A DNA stretch of 64,000 bases from SAR116 cluster bacterium AG-447-C21 (GTDB lineage: Bacteria; Pseudomonadota; Alphaproteobacteria; Thalassobaculales; Thalassobaculaceae). Numbering within the stretch: position 1 is the stretch's first letter; the number at the start of each line of letters is the position of its first letter. The stretch covers positions 1-64,000 of the forward strand of contig QCQB01000005.1 in NCBI GenBank assembly GCA_003212315.1, written 5' to 3'. Below, piece after piece: positions 48,168 to 58,111 of this stretch. The notes below the pieces were generated by a model. That model ran no database searches. It worked only from the letters and a program-made list of their open reading frames with translations, and had not been told where the DNA came from. The position numbers were made by a program, and so were the translations under genes.

Positions 48168-51005
48168 ATGGGCAAGTTCACTTCAATAATGTCGGCACCC
48201 ACCAAGAGCAACGCTGAGTTTTCAGGTGCCATAAAAAAGCCTCGCGGTCATCCAGAAGTAGTCAACATACAGGAACTGAAAACCGAAATTGAGGCATCTT
48301 GGGGGAGCACAGAGACATCCAACCAGTTTAAAGCAGCTCTGCTTGAGATATTACGTAGGAGCCTAAATAATGGTTCCCAAGTGATAAAAGAACGTTTCTT
48401 GTCCAGAAATAATGGTGCAGAGACAGTACTTGCACAAGCATTTTTGATGGATACTCTTATTCAAATAACCCATGAAACGATTATTGAAAAACTATACAGA
48501 GCTCCAAATCCGACCCAGGGAGAACAGTTATGTATTGTTGCGGTGGGTGGATACGGTCGTGGTGAATTAGCTCCCTCGTCTGACATTGATTTGCTTTTTT
48601 TACTTCCTTACAAACTCACACCCCACACAGAGCAGGTCGTAGAAACAATACTTTATCTCCTATGGGACATGCGCTTAAAGGTTGGGCATTCCACAAGATC
48701 TATCCAAGAGTGCATGCATCAGGCTAAAGCGGATATGACAATAAGGACCGCTATTTTAGAATCCCGTTTTATAACAGGCGAAATATCCTTATTAACCGAG
48801 ATGGTCAAACGCTTCCAGCGCGAGGTGGTGGTTGGCACAGCCTTAGATTTTGTGGAAGCTAAGTTAAAAGAATCCGAAAATCGTCATAAAAAACTTGGAG
48901 ACTCTAGATACGTTATTGAACCAAATATAAAAGATGGGAAAGGCGGGCTGCGCGATTTACATAAATTATTTTGGATAGCCAAATACGTATATCAAACGAA
49001 TACTGCAGAAGAGTTAGTCACAAAAGGTATTTTATCATCGCGAGAAGCCAATCACTTCGCCAAAGCCCAAAAACAACTTTGGACAATACGCTGCCATCTC
49101 CATTATTTGGCCGGCCGTGAGGAAGATAGATTGACAGTTGATCACCAGCGAGAAATAGCAACAAAATTAGGGTATACCGATAGATCTGGTAATATCGCCG
49201 TAGAAAGATTCATGAAACATTATTATTTGACGGCTAAGAATATTGGCGATCTGACAAGAATATTCTGTGCCGCAATAGAAGAAGAACATCAAAGAAAACC
49301 ACGTTTACGGATCTCTGCTCCTTGGCAAAAAAATAAAGAGCTAGGAGATTTTAAACTTGAGGGCGGGCGCTTAAATTCAAAATCGGATGCAATATTCGAG
49401 AAAGACCCAGTTAATTTAGTAAGAATGTTTTATGTAGCTCAACAAAATGAACTGGAATTCCATCCCCATATCTTGCGTCTAGTAACACAGAATCTCAAAA
49501 AAATTGATCGTGCTCTGCAAAATAACAGTGAAGCCAACCGACTATTCTTAGAAATTTTAATATCTAAAAAAGGGCCTGAACGTATTTTACGGCGCATGAG
49601 TGAGTCGCAGGTGTTTGGCAGGTTTGTTCCAGATTTTGGAAGGGTCGTGGCACAAATGCAGTACGATATGTATCACGTCTATACAGTAGATGAGCACACT
49701 ATAATAATGCTTGGTATTTTGTTTAAAATTGAAAGTGGAGAATTGAAGGAGACTGCTCCGGTAGCTTCCGAAGTAATTCATAAAGTAATATCTAGAAAAG
49801 AATTATATGTCGCTGTGTTATTACACGACATCGCTAAAGGTAGAGGTGGAGATCATTCTATACTTGGCGAAAAAGTTGCACGCCGTTTATGTCCGCGATT
49901 TGGATTATCAAAAGAGGAAACGGAAACAGTTGCATGGCTAGTACGCTGGCACCTCCTGCTAAGTTACGCCGCTTTTAAACGAGATATAAATGACCCCAAG
50001 ACCATAGAAGACTTAAACGAAATTGTTCAGTCACCCGAACGTTTGAAATTATTACTAGTTTTGACGGTAGCCGATATTCGTGCGGTCGGACCAAATGTTT
50101 GGAATGGATGGAAGGGAGCCCTTTTAAGAGATTTATTTTTTAAAGCGGAAGAAGTTCTCCTAGGGCAAAGCCCCAAAGAAGGACTTGTAGAACGGGCAAA
50201 TCATGTCCATAGCAAGCTCCGAGATGCGTTGTCAAAATGGAAACAAAAAGACTATGAAGAACATATAAAGCGGGGCTACCCTTCGTATTGGTTGATGTAT
50301 GACATTCCGGCTCTAACTAGGCATGCTGAACTTGTTTTTAATGCTGAGTCGAAAAATGTCCCATTAACAATCCAAAGTCAGCGTGATTATCAAAAAGAGG
50401 TAACAGAAATAACGGTATACACCGCTGACCACCCAGGGTTATTTTCACGCATTGCTGGAGCCATGGCTTCGATTGGCGCCAATATTGTGGATGCTCGAAT
50501 TACAACTATGAGAAACGGAATGGCGTTGGATAGCTTTTGGGTGCATGAGCCAAAGCTAAATTACTCTGAAAAAATGAGTTCCACTGACTACATTAATTCT
50601 GCAATAGAACTATCTTTGAATGGGGAACTGAAAATTAATGACGCAATAAAAAAACGCCCCGGAAACTTTCCCAAAAGGGCTAGAAGCATGACAACTGCCC
50701 CAAGAGTATTAATCGATAATAAAGCTAGCACAACCCATACAGTTTTGGAGGTAAACGGCACAGATAGGCCAGGTTTATTACATCAATTGACCCGAAAGAT
50801 AGCACAACAAAATCTCCAAATAAATTCAGCAAAAATATCGACCTATGGCACAAGTATTGTCGATGTGTTCTATGTTAAAGATCTTTTTGGTTTAAAAATT
50901 CAAAGTGATCGTCGGATAAATCTAATTAGAAAATATATCTTAGATGAACTCCAGTCCCATTCCGATGGTGTCATGACAGAGATTGAACCTAATCAAACTA
51001 AATAA
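48168..51005 (+). CDS. glnD: PII uridylyltransferase / uridylyl-removing enzyme
   Basis: Bifunctional sensor of glutamine that uridylylates and deuridylylates PII. The 945-residue order is: nucleotidyltransferase with GGYGRGELAPSSDIDLLF at about residues 127-144, the GlnD helical linker, an HD hydrolase (VLLHDIAKGRGGDHS), and two C-terminal ACT domains (ITVYTADHPGLFSRIAGAM and VNGTDRPGLLHQLTRKIA). An in-frame ATG seven codons in would shorten it slightly. It starts the glnD-murJ-trpS block. Confidence 0.97.
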   Translation: MGKFTSIMSAPTKSNAEFSGAIKKPRGHPEVVNIQELKTEIEASWGSTETSNQFKAALLEILRRSLNNGSQVIKERFLSRNNGAETVLAQAFLMDTLIQITHETIIEKLYRAPNPTQGEQLCIVAVGGYGRGELAPSSDIDLLFLLPYKLTPHTEQVVETILYLLWDMRLKVGHSTRSIQECMHQAKADMTIRTAILESRFITGEISLLTEMVKRFQREVVVGTALDFVEAKLKESENRHKKLGDSRYVIEPNIKDGKGGLRDLHKLFWIAKYVYQTNTAEELVTKGILSSREANHFAKAQKQLWTIRCHLHYLAGREEDRLTVDHQREIATKLGYTDRSGNIAVERFMKHYYLTAKNIGDLTRIFCAAIEEEHQRKPRLRISAPWQKNKELGDFKLEGGRLNSKSDAIFEKDPVNLVRMFYVAQQNELEFHPHILRLVTQNLKKIDRALQNNSEANRLFLEILISKKGPERILRRMSESQVFGRFVPDFGRVVAQMQYDMYHVYTVDEHTIIMLGILFKIESGELKETAPVASEVIHKVISRKELYVAVLLHDIAKGRGGDHSILGEKVARRLCPRFGLSKEETETVAWLVRWHLLLSYAAFKRDINDPKTIEDLNEIVQSPERLKLLLVLTVADIRAVGPNVWNGWKGALLRDLFFKAEEVLLGQSPKEGLVERANHVHSKLRDALSKWKQKDYEEHIKRGYPSYWLMYDIPALTRHAELVFNAESKNVPLTIQSQRDYQKEVTEITVYTADHPGLFSRIAGAMASIGANIVDARITTMRNGMALDSFWVHEPKLNYSEKMSSTDYINSAIELSLNGELKINDAIKKRPGNFPKRARSMTTAPRVLIDNKASTTHTVLEVNGTDRPGLLHQLTRKIAQQNLQINSAKISTYGTSIVDVFYVKDLFGLKIQSDRRINLIRKYILDELQSHSDGVMTEIEPNQTK

Positions 51006-51049
51006 ATCGCACTATTCACCAAACGCTGTAAATGATCTAAACATCTATT

Positions 51050-52606
51050 ATGTCTCTTCTGAAAGCTGTTGCCACTGTGGGTGGCTATACAATGATAAGC
51101 CGAATGACTGGTTTCATTCGAGATATTCTTATCGCTGCAACGTTAGGTGCAGGTCCAATCGCAGACGCTTTCATTGTAGCATTTAAATTACCAAATTTTT
51201 TTCGCCGCCTGACCGCCGAAGGATCATTTACAATTGTCTTTATTCCTATGTTTTCAGGTGTTCTTGAACGAGATGGCAAGAAAAAAGCTCTAGAGTTTGC
51301 TCAAGAGATTATGTCGTTTATGGCGGCTATACTACTAACGGTTACTATAATGGCCATTTTTTTTATGCCTCAAATAGTGGGATTAATCGCGCCTGGTTTT
51401 TCCCATGCACCAAATAAATTTAATCTCGCTGTAGATTTTGCTGAACTTACTTTTGTTTACCTACCTCTTATTTCTCTGGTCGCACTGCTTGGAGGTATTC
51501 TAAACAGCCTAGGCAAGTTTGCGGCTATGGCCTCGGCTCCAATTTTACTTAATTTGTTTCTTATTTCTTCTCTGGGTATTTTTGCTGATATTTTGCAGAC
51601 GCCAGGTCATGGGTTAGCAATAGGAGTTGCCATTGGGGGACTGGCTCAACTTATATGGTTGATAGAGGCATGCCGGCGGGCTAAGGCTTTACCTCGTTTA
51701 GTATGGCCTAGATGGACACCAAGAGTTAGCCGATTACTAAAACTTATGCTGCCTGCCCTGTTGGGCGCAGGTGTCGTGCAAATCAATCTTTTGATAGATG
51801 TTATATTGGCATCGATATTACCAACCGGATCAGTTTCTTATCTATACTACGCGGATCGCTTAAATCAACTTCCTCTGGCAGTGATTGGTATAGCCATTGG
51901 TACTGCATTGCTTCCAAACATGTCCAGAAATATACAAGCCGGACGGCTCCAGGAAGCTAAGGAAAACCAAGAAAAATCACTGGAGATTGGTTTAATATTA
52001 ACAATTCCAGCAGCTTTTGGACTAATGATTTTATCTGACTCCATAGTAACAGCTTTGTTTCAACGTGGCGCTTTTGATACAGCATCTACGGCCGCAACAG
52101 CCAGGGCATTGGTATGTTATTCGGCAGGGTTACCAGCGTTTGTAATTATAAAAATTTTTCAACCTAACTTTTTTGCAAGGCATGACACCACAACACCCGT
52201 AAAGATTGCTGCTGGTTCAGTAGTTATAAATCTGATGCTAAATTTGATTTTAATGCAATATTTTGGCCATGCAGGCTTAGCTATGGCGACATCAATTGCT
52301 GCTTGGTTGAGTGCTGCAATTTTTGCAATAGTTTTGAAAAATAGAAATTTATATTCCCCCAGAAGAAAATTATTAGTAAAGATAATTCGAATAATTCTGG
52401 CTGCCTCTGTTATGGGATTAGGGCTAGTTGCATTGAAGGAGTTTTCAGGGGGTTTCGCTGAGAGTTCACGCCTCTTAGGTATTTGCGTTCTTTTGCTATT
52501 GATATTCTGCGGCGGATTTATTTATTTCAGTTCCCTATTTTTATTTAATGGCATAAATAAAGAAGAAATAGTTGAAAACTTGAAACGCTGGTCTGTTCGC
52601 GATTAA
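51050..52606 (+). CDS. murJ: Lipid II flippase MurJ (MviN)
   Basis: Inner-membrane MOP-superfamily flippase that moves lipid II across the membrane for peptidoglycan synthesis. The 518 residues contain about fourteen membrane spans. TMISRMTGFIRDILIAATLG at the start and FRRLTAEGSF with the conserved Arg residues are diagnostic. It lies 44 bases after glnD, as in many alphaproteobacteria, suggesting cotranscription. Confidence 0.97.
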   Translation: MSLLKAVATVGGYTMISRMTGFIRDILIAATLGAGPIADAFIVAFKLPNFFRRLTAEGSFTIVFIPMFSGVLERDGKKKALEFAQEIMSFMAAILLTVTIMAIFFMPQIVGLIAPGFSHAPNKFNLAVDFAELTFVYLPLISLVALLGGILNSLGKFAAMASAPILLNLFLISSLGIFADILQTPGHGLAIGVAIGGLAQLIWLIEACRRAKALPRLVWPRWTPRVSRLLKLMLPALLGAGVVQINLLIDVILASILPTGSVSYLYYADRLNQLPLAVIGIAIGTALLPNMSRNIQAGRLQEAKENQEKSLEIGLILTIPAAFGLMILSDSIVTALFQRGAFDTASTAATARALVCYSAGLPAFVIIKIFQPNFFARHDTTTPVKIAAGSVVINLMLNLILMQYFGHAGLAMATSIAAWLSAAIFAIVLKNRNLYSPRRKLLVKIIRIILAASVMGLGLVALKEFSGGFAESSRLLGICVLLLLIFCGGFIYFSSLFLFNGINKEEIVENLKRWSVRD

Positions 52607-52694
52607 AAATATTTTCATGCAATTCTTTTGCTATGGACGTTAAAGCAGCAGCTAATTTGATAGTCCTTGATGCACTACTAAGGAGCACCATCTA

Positions 52695-53693
52695 ATGGAT
52701 CGTATATTTTCAGGCATCCAGCCCTCAGGAAATTTGCAGTTAGGCAATTACCTTGGAGCAATTCGAAATTGGGCACGAATGCAACATGAATACGAGTGCA
52801 TTTTTTGTGTTGTTGACCTTCACGCCATAACGTTGCCACAAGACCCTAGAATAATGCGAGAAGCTACTAGAGAGGTCGCGGCGGGCGTTATAGCTGGCGG
52901 GGTTGATCCCAATAACTGTATCATTTTTAACCAAAGCCAGGTTTCAGAGCATTCAGAGTTGGCATGGCTTTTCAATTGTGTAGCTCGCCTTGGGTGGCTT
53001 AATAGAATGACCCAGTTTAAAGAAAAAGCGGGAAAAGACAGAGACGGCGCATTCGTTGGTCTCTATACCTACCCTGTGCTTCAGGCAGCTGACATCTTGG
53101 CTTATAAAGCGACGGATGTACCTGTTGGCGAAGATCAAAAACAACACATCGAATTATCGCGCGATATAGCTCAAGCATTCAACTCAATGTTTGAGGTTGA
53201 TTTTTTCCCACTCCCAGAACCTCGAATTCAAAAAGAAGCTGCTCGTATTATGAGTTTGCGAGATGGGTTGAAAAAAATGAGTAAATCAGACCCTTCTGAC
53301 AACTCACGAATTAATATGATCGATGGACCAGATTTAATCGCACAGAAAATTCGCCGAGCCAAAACAGATCCTGAGCCGTTACCGGAAAGGTTAGAAGACC
53401 TAACCACTCGGCCTGAGGCGTTAAACTTAATTACAATATTTTCAGCACTATCTGATAGAACAATGCAATCCGTCGTAACCGAGTTTGCAGGCAAGGGTTT
53501 TGGAGATTTCAAAAGCGCGCTCTCGGACCTTGCTGTTTCTACATTGGGGCCTATCGGAGATGAAATGCAAAGGCTAATGGGGGCGCCAGATGAAGTAGAT
53601 AAAATTCTTCATGATGGAGCTTTGAAAGCAAAAGCAATTGCTGCTCCAATTGTTGCTGAAGCAAAAAAAATAGTTGGCTTTTTAAATACATGA
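52695..53693 (+). CDS. trpS: Tryptophanyl-tRNA synthetase
   Basis: Class I aminoacyl-tRNA synthetase charging tRNA-Trp. The HIGH-like motif is [13 protein letters not shown], with Gln at the position often filled by His or Thr, and the KMSKS motif is [10 protein letters not shown]. Length 332 is normal. The ATG at 52695 follows AAGGAG at about eight bases. Downstream lies a 213-base gap before nfu, with one small candidate frame. Confidence 0.98.
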   Translation: MDRIFSGIQPSGNLQLGNYLGAIRNWARMQHEYECIFCVVDLHAITLPQDPRIMREATREVAAGVIAGGVDPNNCIIFNQSQVSEHSELAWLFNCVARLGWLNRMTQFKEKAGKDRDGAFVGLYTYPVLQAADILAYKATDVPVGEDQKQHIELSRDIAQAFNSMFEVDFFPLPEPRIQKEAARIMSLRDGLKKMSKSDPSDNSRINMIDGPDLIAQKIRRAKTDPEPLPERLEDLTTRPEALNLITIFSALSDRTMQSVVTEFAGKGFGDFKSALSDLAVSTLGPIGDEMQRLMGAPDEVDKILHDGALKAKAIAAPIVAEAKKIVGFLNT

Positions 53694-53785
53694 CCCAAAC
53701 TTTTAAATTTTAAATAGATTCGATCCGACAATTCTGATTGTATATAATCTGTGTTCGAAAATTTAATCCCTATTTCAAAATTTAG

Positions 53786-53908
53786 ATGATATATGAGATT
53801 TTGATAAAAAGATGTAAGGAATTTTTTGACCTCCAATACTTGATCATATACCTAGGTGTTATATCTATTGGGGTTGGATCTCTTCTAAAAAACGAAACGA
53901 GGACATAA
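53786..53908 (+). CDS. Candidate small membrane peptide before nfu
   Basis: A 40-residue frame ending TAATG on the nfu start. It has a C-terminal hydrophobic stretch (LIIYLGVISIGVGSLL) and no ribosome-binding site that I recognise. The overlap would suit translational coupling, but the frame is short and AT-rich, so it may be chance. Confidence 0.25.
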   Translation: MIYEILIKRCKEFFDLQYLIIYLGVISIGVGSLLKNETRT

Positions 53909-54471
53909 TGTTTATACAAACCGAGGAAACGCCAAATCCGTCTACTCTAAAATTTCTACCGGGAAGAGAGGTATTGCCAAACGGAAGTATGGATTTTAGA
54001 TCTGAACAAGACGCGAAGAACTCCCCTCTAGCTGAGGCTTTATTTAACGTCGATGGTGTAGTTGGTGTCTTTCTTTCGGATGACTTTATCACCATCACAA
54101 AGCGTGATGACAAAGATTGGCATCTGATGAAACCCGGTTTACTTGGCGTCATCATGGAACATTTTACCGCGAACCGTCCCGTCATTATTTCAGATGACGA
54201 AAATAGTAAGTCGGATAGCTCGGTTAAGGATGAGGACGAGGACGTTGTATTGCAAATAAAAGAACTATTGTACACAAGAGTTCGACCAGCAGTTGCTCAA
54301 GATGGGGGCGATATTGTATTTGAGGACTTTACGGATGGTACAGTAACAGTTCAAATGAGAGGGGCGTGTGCTGGGTGTCCCAGTTCTACAGCCACTCTTA
54401 AGATGGGCATAGAAAATATGCTGAGGCACTACATTCCAGAAGTGAAAGAGGTTGTAGCGGCAGAAATGTAA
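53908..54471 (+). CDS. NifU-like iron-sulfur scaffold/carrier protein (Nfu)
   Basis: 187 residues: an N-terminal Nfu_N domain (MFIQTEETPNPSTLKFLPG) and a C-terminal NifU domain with the cluster-binding CAGCPSS (CxxC). Proteins of this type carry [4Fe-4S] clusters to target enzymes, which include MiaB here (59962). ATG 53908 has ACGAGGA upstream. It precedes the Bax-like gene by six bases, an arrangement seen in related species. Confidence 0.95.
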   Translation: MFIQTEETPNPSTLKFLPGREVLPNGSMDFRSEQDAKNSPLAEALFNVDGVVGVFLSDDFITITKRDDKDWHLMKPGLLGVIMEHFTANRPVIISDDENSKSDSSVKDEDEDVVLQIKELLYTRVRPAVAQDGGDIVFEDFTDGTVTVQMRGACAGCPSSTATLKMGIENMLRHYIPEVKEVVAAEM

Positions 54472-54477
54472 AAACGA

Positions 54478-55482
54478 TTGTTTTGGCGGGGTCGTTTGAA
54501 AGGAAAACAATCAAATATTACTTTTTTTATTTTCGGAATCCTACTGTTTACCTCGTCAGTAGGATTCGTAGGTTTCGGTGAACTGCTTCGGGCGCCTGTC
54601 CAAAAAAACAACTCTTTTGTGATCCATAAGCGCCTTCCAATCTTTTTTGAGCATTATGGAAAAATAAAAAAACTCCAAAATTCAAGTGTGTCTGAAACAG
54701 CGGGGATAAAAGGGTATTTTGAGTCCCAGTCTTCAAAATTAAATCCATTACAAGAATACTCTCGGCTCGTTGCACCTATTTTTATTTGGCGTCTGCCAAA
54801 GGATCTCAAAGGGATAGCAAAAGTAAATCATAGAAAAAAAATTTTCATAACGCTTCTTCTACCACTACTGATTAGACACAATATTGCAATTACCCAAAAG
54901 CGCTCATCCGTCAAAATACTTATTGAAAAACCGATTTCGAGCCTTTCTATTGATGAATACAATTGGCTAGTAAAAACCGCTCTACACTATAAAATTTTTG
55001 ATGAAAGTATATCAAAACCGATTATAACAAAGGAAATATTAAAGGAGTTATTGAATAGGATTGATATTATTCCTGTTTCACTGGCTTTAGCACAATCCTC
55101 CTTGGAAACTGGTTGGGGAACTTCTCGGTTTTCCATTGATGGAAATGCATTATTTGGTCAATGGACATGGAAAACTAATAAAGGCATTCGCCCCAAACAA
55201 AGAGCCCCAGGAACTAAACATTCCGTTCTCCGCTTTAGTCACTTGGCTGAGTCAATAGAGGACTATACTCACAATTTAAATTCTAGTTCACATTATAGAA
55301 GTTTTAGGTCTAAACGCAGTGCGCTAAGGAAAGCAGACTATCCAATCGATATATGGGCTCAAAACTTAGTGAAGGAACTCAAAAAGTATTCATCTAATTC
55401 CGAACATTATATTTTAACAATAAAGTCTATTATCCGAGAAAATCAATTAACAGACTTTGATAATTACTCACTGTCCCCTTGA
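54478..55482 (+). CDS. Glucosaminidase-domain protein (Bax-like)
   Basis: A 334-residue envelope protein. The N-terminus (GKQSNITFFIFGILLFTSSVG) looks like a signal anchor. The catalytic part at about residues 195-325 has the Bax/glucosaminidase motif SLALAQSSLETGWGTSRF with the likely catalytic Glu, and NALFGQWTW. It probably cleaves beta-N-acetylglucosaminyl bonds in peptidoglycan. The start is TTG at 54478, six bases after nfu. It converges with a NodB-fold gene. Confidence 0.85.
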   Translation: MFWRGRLKGKQSNITFFIFGILLFTSSVGFVGFGELLRAPVQKNNSFVIHKRLPIFFEHYGKIKKLQNSSVSETAGIKGYFESQSSKLNPLQEYSRLVAPIFIWRLPKDLKGIAKVNHRKKIFITLLLPLLIRHNIAITQKRSSVKILIEKPISSLSIDEYNWLVKTALHYKIFDESISKPIITKEILKELLNRIDIIPVSLALAQSSLETGWGTSRFSIDGNALFGQWTWKTNKGIRPKQRAPGTKHSVLRFSHLAESIEDYTHNLNSSSHYRSFRSKRSALRKADYPIDIWAQNLVKELKKYSSNSEHYILTIKSIIRENQLTDFDNYSLSP

Positions 55483-55517
55483 GCTAATTATTTTCAAAGG
55501 CGGCTTAAACAGTATTA

Positions 55518-56558
55518 TCAGTTGGAAACTAAAAACTGGATACCAAACCAACGCCAACGCTTATTAGGGCCAGGAAGAGTGCAATTAACCCTAGACCTGC
55601 CCTTAGGAAGCATAGAATTGAATCTCGCCTCTATTCTGCGTCCTAATCGTTCTAGACGTAATTCGCCTTCGTTCGACGAGAAACAAGCAAGTTGCTTTAT
55701 AGGGCCAACCGAACTATCAACGGTAAAACCGAATGCGGGGGGATTTTCAACCAATAACGGGTCCGATGGTAAAACATCGTCAACGGGCAATGGTAGCGAA
55801 TTTGCAACAAGTCGGAATCTATCTATTCCACCATATCTTTCATTCAAGGCGAATCTTGGAAGGGCAAATTTATCAGAAGAATTATTTAAAGCGCCAGAGC
55901 TCTGTGTGAAGGCAGCTTTGAAACCACGGTCTTTAATTAACTGTCGAACCGATGAGTTATATTCTCCATAAGGATATGCAAACAGATCAGGACGCGAGCC
56001 TATTTCCCTGCTAATACGGACATTAGCTTTATCTATCTCTTGCTTTACATCCTCTATAGAGATTAAAGGTAAGTGCTTATGGGATTTAGTTTGACTACCT
56101 ATTGTCACTCCTGCTGATTTTAATTCTCGTATTTGATTCCAACTCATATAGCCTGTCGCCTGACGGTCTACTGCATCAGTTGAAATGAAAAGTGTAAAAG
56201 GTATTTTGGCTTCTCGTAATAATGGCCAGGCTTTCTCATAAACAGAGCTATATGCATCATCAATGCTAATACCAACAGTAAAGTCGGGGAGTTTTTTTCT
56301 ATCATTAATTTTTTGAACTATTTCGGTGATTGGCAATATATTGTAGCGTTTCCTCTTCAATTCCGCTATGTGAGACTTAAATTGCTCCATTCTAATACTA
56401 GTAGATGGGAATTGTCCCTCACCAAAACGATGGTAAGCTAAAATCACAGCCGAACCAGCGCTTTTAAATTCAGTCGCCCTAACATTATAATCTGACTTGA
56501 AAAGTGCGCAAAAGATAAACAGCACCATAACTTGAAAAACAGGGGTTTTGTTTCTCAT
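55518..56558 (-). CDS. Polysaccharide deacetylase-like (NodB-fold) exported protein
   Basis: 346 residues with a signal peptide (VFQVMVLFIFCALFKS) and a NodB homology region: ILAYHRFGEG, GISIDDAYSSVYEK in place of the usual TFDDG, and IGSQTKSHKHL, where the first metal-binding His of HTxxH is Gln. The later FAYPYGEYN is the next motif. A C-terminal domain of about 80 residues follows. It may bind or deacetylate an envelope glycan, but activity is doubtful on sequence alone. ATG 56558. Confidence 0.82.
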   Translation of the reverse strand: MRNKTPVFQVMVLFIFCALFKSDYNVRATEFKSAGSAVILAYHRFGEGQFPSTSIRMEQFKSHIAELKRKRYNILPITEIVQKINDRKKLPDFTVGISIDDAYSSVYEKAWPLLREAKIPFTLFISTDAVDRQATGYMSWNQIRELKSAGVTIGSQTKSHKHLPLISIEDVKQEIDKANVRISREIGSRPDLFAYPYGEYNSSVRQLIKDRGFKAAFTQSSGALNNSSDKFALPRFALNERYGGIDRFRLVANSLPLPVDDVLPSDPLLVENPPAFGFTVDSSVGPIKQLACFSSNEGELRLERLGRRIEARFNSMLPKGRSRVNCTLPGPNKRWRWFGIQFLVSN

Positions 56559-56693
56559 TTCGTACCAATCTCTATCATTAAATCGATATTTTAAAGTTTA
56601 TACTTTTGAAGTAATAAAATAAAAGAAAATATAATTGATGAAATATGTTCAACATGAAAATTATAACAATATCCAAAGGATTTGATAGTTTTA

Positions 56694-57410
56694 ATGCTAA
56701 CACTAGCCATTGATAGTTCCAGTTCCTCCTGTTCCGTGGCAATAATGTCAAATGGAATTATCTCTAATAAAGTGAAGGTTCACATGGAACGGGGCCATGG
56801 AACCGCTATCATGCCAATGATCCAACAAGCCATATATGAATCTAATTTTTCACTATCTGATTTTACGGGTATAGCAGTCACCATTGGTCCTGGTTCTTTT
56901 ACTGGATTGAGAATTGCTATGGCGGCGGCAAAAGGTCTTGCAATAACGCACACGATACCATTATTAGGCATTTCATGTTTTGAAGCAGTTGCTCAAAGAG
57001 TTAATCAAGCGGATAGGGCATCGTCCTATGACCTTTTGTTGATTGCTTTAAACAGTAAACGAGAAGACCTTTATATAGAATGCAGAGACTCGTTAAATGA
57101 AAAAGTGATTCCCGGTGGGGCTATAAATTCTAATGTTTTATTTGTCAAACTAAAGAAATTGATTGATAGGCAAACGAATATTCGGTTAATTGGAGATGGC
57201 GGCGCACAGCTGTTAGAAAACGCCCCTATTGATATTTATGATCATTTTTTACCCGTTAATGAGAAAGACAAAGAACCTTTAGACGCCACTGATGTAGCGC
57301 ATTGTACATATAACGAAGCGTCGAATTCTAGAGCTAATATCCAGAAGAACACTCCCCGTTTGACGATAGATTACTTGCATTCTCCAGATTTCACTTTGAG
57401 CAAAAATTGA
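56694..57410 (+). CDS. tsaB: tRNA threonylcarbamoyladenosine biosynthesis protein TsaB
   Basis: TsaB, partner of TsaD in N6-threonylcarbamoyladenosine formation on tRNAs reading ANN codons. The actin-like N-terminus LTLAIDSSSSSCSVAI and VTIGPGSFTGLRIAMAAAKGLA are diagnostic. Length is 238 residues from ATG 56694; an upstream TTG at 56682 is in frame but less typical. TsaD is not in the window. Its TGA stop overlaps the rimI TTG. Confidence 0.93.
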   Translation: MLTLAIDSSSSSCSVAIMSNGIISNKVKVHMERGHGTAIMPMIQQAIYESNFSLSDFTGIAVTIGPGSFTGLRIAMAAAKGLAITHTIPLLGISCFEAVAQRVNQADRASSYDLLLIALNSKREDLYIECRDSLNEKVIPGGAINSNVLFVKLKKLIDRQTNIRLIGDGGAQLLENAPIDIYDHFLPVNEKDKEPLDATDVAHCTYNEASNSRANIQKNTPRLTIDYLHSPDFTLSKN

Positions 57411-58003
57411 TTAAAAGAATATCAGGGAAGCGTACGAAACGATCTCAAGTTTTTTATTGTTCCATCTTTAAAAATCAACAAAATAATGAAGCTTACCAAA
57501 ATCGTATAGGAAGTAGGTTTAGCTCTCAAATTAAACCACTACCACGATTACTCGAGACACATCTCATCAGGCAGGCATTTAAATTACAAATATATCGGCA
57601 CGGCATGCGTTGGAGTAATAAGAATTTAAGGCATCACATGCATTCTGAATATTCATGGACATGTTTTGTTACATCACCGGCGAATAACTTTGTTCACCAA
57701 TTGCAGGGTTTTTTATTATTACGGGTCATTGAAGATGAAGCAGAGATACTTTCCATTGGCGTAAAAAAAAGAGTTCGCCGAAATGGAATAGGGGAATATT
57801 TGATAGAACAAGCAAAACGTTTTTCTACACTTCATCAACTCAAGTCGATACTTCTCGAAGTGGCTGAAACAAATCGGAACGCTGTCGGGTTCTACAAAAA
57901 ACAAGGTTTTCTGAAAATTGGGATCAGAAACAATTATTATGTATTTTCGGGTAAAAATAAGAAAAACGCTATAATTATGCATTTGCCTATCAAAACTGGA
58001 TAA
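57407..58003 (+). CDS. rimI: Ribosomal-protein-alanine N-acetyltransferase RimI-like
   Basis: GNAT acetyltransferase, family name for acetylating ribosomal protein S18. The acetyl-CoA core is RVRRNGIGEYLIEQAKRF, with AEILSIGVKK before it and the C-terminal VAETNRNAVGFYKKQGF. From TTG 57407 it is 198 residues, with about 55 extra basic residues before the normal RimI start; the true start could be internal. Next to tsaB, as usual. Coupling is by TTGA. Confidence 0.88.
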   Translation: MIKRISGKRTKRSQVFYCSIFKNQQNNEAYQNRIGSRFSSQIKPLPRLLETHLIRQAFKLQIYRHGMRWSNKNLRHHMHSEYSWTCFVTSPANNFVHQLQGFLLLRVIEDEAEILSIGVKKRVRRNGIGEYLIEQAKRFSTLHQLKSILLEVAETNRNAVGFYKKQGFLKIGIRNNYYVFSGKNKKNAIIMHLPIKTG

Positions 58004-58111
58004 AAATCGAAAGGTTGAGTGCCACCATTGCAATTATGCAGAAATAAATATTTAATTTTTCCTTTATACTAAAGGTGCCCGGAATCATCTACCACTGAAG
58101 CTAGGTGTATT

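Noticed and set aside
52695..52760. Altered HIGH motif in TrpRS (Gln for His)
   Set aside because: Bacterial TrpRS tolerates variation here (E. coli and Bacillus have TIGN), so it does not suggest loss of activity.
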